Assembly: GCF_004801905.1 (NCBI RefSeq)
Contig: NZ_SSSN01000011.1
Span: 47,758-111,757, forward strand
Length of the DNA stretch: 64,000 nt
DNA from: Orlajensenia flava
Lineage (GTDB): Bacteria; Actinomycetota; Actinomycetes; Actinomycetales; Microbacteriaceae
Reading direction: 5' to 3'
Shown here: in pieces, positions 59,770 to 64,000 of the stretch
Numbering within the stretch: position 1 is the stretch's first letter
Layout: each line of letters opens with the position of its first letter
The notes under the pieces: model-generated
What the model saw: only the letters and a program-made list of their open reading frames with translations
What the model was told of the DNA's origin: nothing
Databases searched by the model: none
Made by a program: the position numbers and the translations under genes

Positions 59770-60366
59770 ATGTACGAAGGAATCGTTCAAGACCTCATCG
59801 ACGAACTCGGTCGCCTGCCGGGCATCGGGCCCAAGTCGGCCCAGCGCATCGCGTTCCACATCCTGCAGACCGAGTCGTTCGATGTCGCCCGGCTCGCCGA
59901 GATCCTCACCACAGTGCGCGAGCGCGTGAGGTTCTGCAGCATCTGCGGCAACATCAGCGAACAGGAGACCTGCAGCATCTGCCGCGACCCGCGACGCGAT
60001 CCCGCGCTCATCTGCGTGGTCGAGGAGGCCAAGGATGTCGTCGCCATCGAGCGCACGCGCGAGTTCCGGGGCCTCTACCACGTGCTCGGCGGCGCCATCT
60101 CGCCCATCGACGGCATCGGCCCCGACCAGCTGCGCATCCGTCAGCTCATGCAGCGTCTCGCTGACGGGACCGTTCAGGAGGTGATCATCGCCACCGATCC
60201 GAACCTCGAGGGCGAGGCCACCGCCACCTACCTCTCGCGAATGCTGACCACCCTCGAGATCCGGGTGACCCGGCTCGCCTCCGGCCTCCCGGTCGGCGGC
60301 GACCTCGAGTACGCCGATGAGGTCACCCTCGGCCGCGCGTTCGAGGGGCGCCGCGTCGTCGGCTGA
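59770..60366 (+). CDS. recR: Recombination mediator RecR
   Basis: RecR works with RecO (and RecF) to load RecA at gaps. The 198-residue protein has the helix-hairpin-helix [17 protein letters not shown], a four-Cys zinc finger ([16 protein letters not shown]), and a Toprim domain with [26 protein letters not shown]. Its start at 59770, three bases after dnaX, is the common bacterial gene pair. Confidence 0.95.
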   Translation: MYEGIVQDLIDELGRLPGIGPKSAQRIAFHILQTESFDVARLAEILTTVRERVRFCSICGNISEQETCSICRDPRRDPALICVVEEAKDVVAIERTREFRGLYHVLGGAISPIDGIGPDQLRIRQLMQRLADGTVQEVIIATDPNLEGEATATYLSRMLTTLEIRVTRLASGLPVGGDLEYADEVTLGRAFEGRRVVG

Positions 60367-60367
60367 G

Positions 60368-60397
60368 GCTGAGCTGCGCGCGCCTGCGCGCCTCAGC
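60368..60397. terminator. Stem-loop between convergent genes
   Basis: GCTGAG-CT-GCGCGC pairs with GCGCGC-CTCAGC around GCCT. It begins two bases after recR and overlaps the stop of the convergent gene. It may end transcription from both sides, though no T-run is present. Confidence 0.45.
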
Positions 60398-60878
60398 GCA
60401 GGATCTCGACCAGCACCACCCACGCGAGCAGCACCGAACTGATGATCGCCAGGATGCCCCCGGCAGCGGCGAACCCGTAGCCCCACGGGGCGCCGGCCAT
60501 CAGCGTGACGGAGGCCACCAGGTACGCGGCGATCGGCAACCATCCGAGCGCCACCTTCGGCAGTCGCCACCCGGGGGGCGCCGTCGTCTCGGCCATGATG
60601 TGCCCGCTCGCCCGCCACTGAAGGGTACCGGCCGCCAGCGTGGGCACCAGCAGCTCGAGTCCGAGCGCCCATACCGGCTGTGCGGGAGCGAGCGCAGCGA
60701 GGCTCGCGACCAGCGCCAGCACGAGTCCGGCGATGGCCGCGGCGACGCGCGATGGGATGGTCTCCGCTTGGATCGCCTCCTTGATGTTGACCGACATCGC
60801 GACGATGATCAGTCCGGCCAGGGCGGCAGTCGCCCCCGCAGTGGCGACATTGAAGTCGCTCCATCCCTCGAGACCCAT
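60393..60878 (-). CDS. Four- to five-helix membrane protein of unknown function
   Basis: This 161-residue protein is almost all hydrophobic helices: FNVATAGATAALAGLIIVAMSVN, then AAAIAGLVLALVASLAALAP, LGLELLVPTLAAG, LGWLPIAAYLVASVTLMAG and AAGGILAIISSVLLAWVVLVEIL. The family is not recognised by me; similar small proteins are common in soil bacteria. The leaderless TAGAGT box supports the ATG at 60878 over 60887. Confidence 0.7.
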   Translation of the reverse strand: MGLEGWSDFNVATAGATAALAGLIIVAMSVNIKEAIQAETIPSRVAAAIAGLVLALVASLAALAPAQPVWALGLELLVPTLAAGTLQWRASGHIMAETTAPPGWRLPKVALGWLPIAAYLVASVTLMAGAPWGYGFAAAGGILAIISSVLLAWVVLVEILR

Positions 60879-60885
60879 AGGCCGC

Positions 60886-60891
60886 ACTCTA
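60886..60891 (-). promoter_or_regulatory. -10 box giving a leaderless transcript
   Basis: On the minus strand TAGAGT ends seven bases before the ATG at 60878. A plus-strand TAGCGT at 60901-60906 may serve the P-type ATPase gene, so the two promoters would be closely packed. Confidence 0.45.
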
Positions 60892-60939
60892 GTGCTGCAC
60901 TAGCGTGACTGACAGGCGGATCGACATGACGGGGCGGCG

Positions 60940-63363
60940 ATGACGGACACGGTGGCATCCGAACAGGGGCTCACCGCGGCGGACGTGGCGGACCTGACGC
61001 GCCGCGGTCTCAGTAATCGCGTCGATGACAGTTCCAGCCGCAGCATCTGGAGCATCGTTCGCGCCAACGTGCTGACGCTGTTCAACGCGATCGTCCTCGG
61101 CGCCTTCCTGCTGCTGCTCCTCCTCGGCCAGTGGCAGGACGCCCTGTTCGGTCTCACCGCCATTGCCAACGCGGTCATCGGCACCGTTCAGGAGTACCGC
61201 GCCAAGCGGGCACTCGACAGGCTCGCGCTGCTGCACGCTCCTCGAGCGCGCGTACTGCGCGACGGCTCCGAGCAGCTCATCGAGGTGGCAGGCGTCGTGC
61301 AGGGCGACCTCCTCGTGCTCGTGGCCGGCGATCAGGTGACGGCGGATGGGACTCTCGTCGACGCCCGCCGCATGGAGGTGGACGAGTCGCTGCTGACCGG
61401 CGAGTCCGATCCGGTGGAGAAGGGCGTGGACGATCACGTCCTGTCGGGCTCCATCGTGGTGGGCGGCGAGGGGCGCGCACGCGTCACGAACGTCGGAGCC
61501 GACTCGTTCGCCAACCGCCTGACCGGCGAGGCCCGCCGCTTCTCGCTGGTCTCGAGCGAACTGCGCGCATCCGTCAACCGCATCCTGAAGTGGATCACCT
61601 GGGCCATCTTCCCCATCATGCTGCTGGTCGTGAACTCGCAGATCCAGGTCGTCGGCGGCTGGCAGAAGGCGATCGAGTCGGGGTCGTGGCGTCAGGCTGC
61701 CGTCGGCGCCGTCGCGGCGGTCATCGCGATGATCCCGCTCGGCCTCGTGCTCATGACGAGCATCGCCTTCGCCGTCGGCGCCGTGAAGCTCGCCCGCCGT
61801 CAGGTGCTCGTGCAGGAACTGCCCGCCGTCGAGGGTCTCGCCCGCGTCGACGTGATCTGTCTCGACAAGACCGGAACCCTCACCGACGGCGAGATCGTGT
61901 TCGACGACGTGCACTCGGTGACGGATGCGCCGCAGCCCGGCTGGCAGAGCGTGCTCGCGGCGTGCGGCGCCGATCCGCGGGCCAACGCCACCGCTCGCTG
62001 CCTCACCGCCCGGTTCACCGAACCGCCGAGCGAGGCGCCCGTCGCGAGCGTGGAGTTCTCCTCCGCCCGCAAGTGGAGCGCCATCGCCTTCGAGCACCAA
62101 GCCCGCGGAACGTGGGTGCTCGGCGCTCCCGAGATGGTGCTCGACGACCCGTCGTCGCCCGTCCTCTCCCGAGCCGCCGCGCTCGCCGCACAGGGCAGGC
62201 GCACGCTGGTCCTGGCCCATGCCGACACGGTGTTGACCGACGCGCAGGCGGAGGCCGGCGACCGGCCGGATGCACTAGTCCCCGTGGTGCTGCTGACCTT
62301 CCGCGAGAACCTCCGGCCGGATGCCGCCGAGACCCTCGCCTACTTCACCGCGCAGGGCGTCGGCATCCGCATCATCTCGGGCGACAATCCCCTCACCGTC
62401 GCTGCCGTGGCCCGCGACGCCGGAGTGGACGCAGCCGGTTACGACGCCCGGCAGCTGCCCGACGACATCGAGGGGATGGCGGAGGTACTCGATCGCGAGT
62501 TCGTCCTCGGCCGGGTCACCCCCACGCAGAAGAAGTCCATCGTGCTCGCACTTCAGAGCAGAGGGCACACGGTGGCGATGACGGGCGATGGGGTGAACGA
62601 CGCTCTCGCCATCAAGACGGCGGACATCGGCATCGCCATGGAGTCCGGCTCAGCGGCGACTAAGGCGGTCGCCCGGCTGGTGCTGCTCGACGGCCGCTTC
62701 TCGCACCTGCCCGGGGTCGTCGACGAGGGGCGCCAGGTGATCGCCAACATCGAGCGCGTCTCCATGCTCTTCCTCACCAAGACCGCCTACGCCATCGCGC
62801 TGTCGGTGGTCTTCGGCGTGCTGCTGTGGGGCTTCCCCTTCCTCCCCCGCCAGCTCTCGGCGACGGATGGCCTCACCATCGGCATCCCGGCGTTCTTCCT
62901 GGCCCTCATGCCCAACACCCGACGCTACGTGCCGGGCTTCCTCCGCCGTTCGCTCAGCTTCGCCGTCCCCGCCGGCGTCGTGGTGGCACTGGCACTCGTC
63001 GTCGTGAACGGCTACGCGCGCACCCTCGGTGCCGATCCGGCCGAGTATCGCACCGCATCCACCATCGCGCTGGCCATCATCGGACTGTGGGTCCTGGTGG
63101 TGCTCAGCCGACCGTTCACGTGGCTCAAGGCGGCAGTCGTCGCCGCCATGTACGCGGGTCTCGGCCTGCTCTTCGTCGTCCCACTGGCCCGGGACTTCTT
63201 CGTGCTCGTGACGCCGGATGCCGCCCTGTTGACGACGACGCTGGTCGTCGCGGGGATCGGTTGTGCCTGCATCGAGGTGGTGCGATTCGTCCAGTTGCGT
63301 TGGTTGCGGCGCCGGGAGGAGGCGCCGTCCCGCACGGCGGAGGCGGCGGCGCACGTGCCGTAA
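60940..63363 (+). CDS. ctpE: CtpE-like cation-transporting P-type ATPase
   Basis: This 807-residue pump has ten predicted helices and all P-type motifs: TGES (153-156), the phosphorylated Asp D309 in CLDKTGTLTDG, KWSAIAFEH in the nucleotide domain and TGDGVNDA (548-555). There is no N-terminal metal-binding domain. Text and length are close to mycobacterial CtpE, a calcium transporter, so calcium uptake is the best guess. It is divergent from the small membrane protein and precedes aspartate kinase. Confidence 0.85.
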   Translation: MTDTVASEQGLTAADVADLTRRGLSNRVDDSSSRSIWSIVRANVLTLFNAIVLGAFLLLLLLGQWQDALFGLTAIANAVIGTVQEYRAKRALDRLALLHAPRARVLRDGSEQLIEVAGVVQGDLLVLVAGDQVTADGTLVDARRMEVDESLLTGESDPVEKGVDDHVLSGSIVVGGEGRARVTNVGADSFANRLTGEARRFSLVSSELRASVNRILKWITWAIFPIMLLVVNSQIQVVGGWQKAIESGSWRQAAVGAVAAVIAMIPLGLVLMTSIAFAVGAVKLARRQVLVQELPAVEGLARVDVICLDKTGTLTDGEIVFDDVHSVTDAPQPGWQSVLAACGADPRANATARCLTARFTEPPSEAPVASVEFSSARKWSAIAFEHQARGTWVLGAPEMVLDDPSSPVLSRAAALAAQGRRTLVLAHADTVLTDAQAEAGDRPDALVPVVLLTFRENLRPDAAETLAYFTAQGVGIRIISGDNPLTVAAVARDAGVDAAGYDARQLPDDIEGMAEVLDREFVLGRVTPTQKKSIVLALQSRGHTVAMTGDGVNDALAIKTADIGIAMESGSAATKAVARLVLLDGRFSHLPGVVDEGRQVIANIERVSMLFLTKTAYAIALSVVFGVLLWGFPFLPRQLSATDGLTIGIPAFFLALMPNTRRYVPGFLRRSLSFAVPAGVVVALALVVVNGYARTLGADPAEYRTASTIALAIIGLWVLVVLSRPFTWLKAAVVAAMYAGLGLLFVVPLARDFFVLVTPDAALLTTTLVVAGIGCACIEVVRFVQLRWLRRREEAPSRTAEAAAHVP

Positions 63364-63381
63364 TCCGCATGCACCCCGAAT

Positions 63382-63387
63382 TATGAT
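63382..63387 (+). promoter_or_regulatory. -10 box of the aspartate kinase gene
   Basis: TATGAT lies 42 bases before the GTG at 63430, giving a short leader with AGGAG at 63420-63424. Confidence 0.45.
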
Positions 63388-63429
63388 GGGCATTCGGGCA
63401 TCTGCTGCCCCCACCCCTCAGGAGTACAC

Positions 63430-64000
63430 GTGAGCTTGATCGTGCAGAAGTTCGGCGGGTCGTCCGTCGCCGACGCCGAGAGCATCAAGCGCGTCGCCAA
63501 GCGCATCGTCGAGACCCGCCGTGCGGGCAACGAGGTGGTCGTGGCCGTCTCCGCCATGGGTGACACGACGGATGAATTGCTCGACCTCGCCCATGAGGTG
63601 ACCCCCATCCCCGCGCCGCGCGAGCTGGACATGCTGCTGACTGCCGGTGAGCGCATCTCGATGGCCCTGCTGGCCATGGCGATCCGCTCGCTCGGCTACG
63701 ACGCGCGCTCGTTCACCGGCAGCCAGGCCGGCATGATCACGGATGCCCAGCATGGCGCCGCCCGCATCGTCGACGTGACGCCGGGCCGGCTGCGGGAGGC
63801 GCTCGACCAAGGCGCCATCGCGATCGTGGCCGGCTTCCAGGGCTTCAGTCGCGAGTCTCGTGACATCACCACGCTCGGTCGCGGCGGATCCGACACCACC
63901 GCCGTCGCGCTCGCCGCGGCCCTCGGCGCCGACGTCTGCGAGATCTACACGGATGTCGACGGCGTCTTCACGGCCGACCCACGAGTGGTGCCGAAGGCCC
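63430..64000 (+). CDS. lysC: Aspartate kinase, N-terminal part (partial)
   Basis: The window ends after 190 codons. The protein begins [16 protein letters not shown], the aspartate kinase signature, with [37 protein letters not shown] and [15 protein letters not shown]. It phosphorylates aspartate for lysine, threonine, methionine and diaminopimelate synthesis. The regulatory ACT domains lie beyond the window. GTG start, with AGGAG six bases upstream. Confidence 0.95.
   Translation, partial: MSLIVQKFGGSSVADAESIKRVAKRIVETRRAGNEVVVAVSAMGDTTDELLDLAHEVTPIPAPRELDMLLTAGERISMALLAMAIRSLGYDARSFTGSQAGMITDAQHGAARIVDVTPGRLREALDQGAIAIVAGFQGFSRESRDITTLGRGGSDTTAVALAAALGADVCEIYTDVDGVFTADPRVVPKA

Overview
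The window is GC-rich, densely coded DNA from an actinobacterium, most likely of the family Microbacteriaceae. This placement rests on the base composition, the abundance of the words GCATCCG and ACGGATGC, GTG starts, TANNNT -10 boxes sitting 6-7 bases before start codons, and the gene families present. I see no phage, insertion sequence, CRISPR array or rRNA. There is one tRNA (Ser, anticodon GGA) and the small signal recognition particle RNA. The window starts inside a Gfo/Idh/MocA-type gene and ends inside an aspartate kinase gene.

Layout. 0.3-4.6 kb: an AraC/DinB regulator and a large secreted glucodextranase-like GH15 enzyme. 4.7-7.5 kb: a three-gene minus-strand operon for flavin-based electron export (ferric-reductase-like membrane flavoprotein, FMN-binding protein, ApbE flavin transferase). 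7.6-19.7 kb: single metabolic and stress genes (serine hydrolase, ICMT-like methyltransferase, PPK2, diacylglycerol-kinase-like protein, TetR regulator with paired operators beside an aldo/keto reductase, flavin monooxygenase, membrane-anchored EEP nuclease/phosphatase, sugar porter, MBL hydrolase, NUDIX hydrolase). 19.9-23 kb: a lipase-maturation-factor homologue, then an overlapping trio of sulfite-oxidase-fold Mo enzyme, FAD/NAD reductase and DUF6510 zinc-ribbon protein. 23-24.7 kb: a scar holding a ThuA/glycerate-kinase chimera, two related hairpins and the tail of a ROK gene. 24.8-33.8 kb: a Bcr/CflA-type efflux pump, an 1879-residue DUF11-repeat surface protein, a PAP2 phosphatase and an alditol oxidase.

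33.9-44.1 kb is a molybdenum block: moaB-moaE-moaA on the plus strand converge on a minus-strand operon moeB-moeA-moaC-mobA-DUF6457-moaD, followed by a ModE-like regulator with modABC. Together these import molybdate and build the molybdopterin cofactor, which the Mo enzyme at 21.4 kb presumably needs. 44.1-51 kb holds a small-molecule kinase, a HerA-like ATPase, an Imm5-like protein and small binding-domain proteins. 51-57 kb has the SRP RNA, the pta-ackA acetate pathway and an ArsR-regulated exporter. 57-64 kb has dnaX-recR, a CtpE-like P-type ATPase and the start of aspartate kinase.

The least conventional signal lies between the genes: long-armed hairpins, one family present twice (36.0 and 54.9 kb), and short tandem repeats, three of them with about 18-base units, that begin inside or against a hairpin arm at five sites. 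At least fourteen starts also look leaderless.
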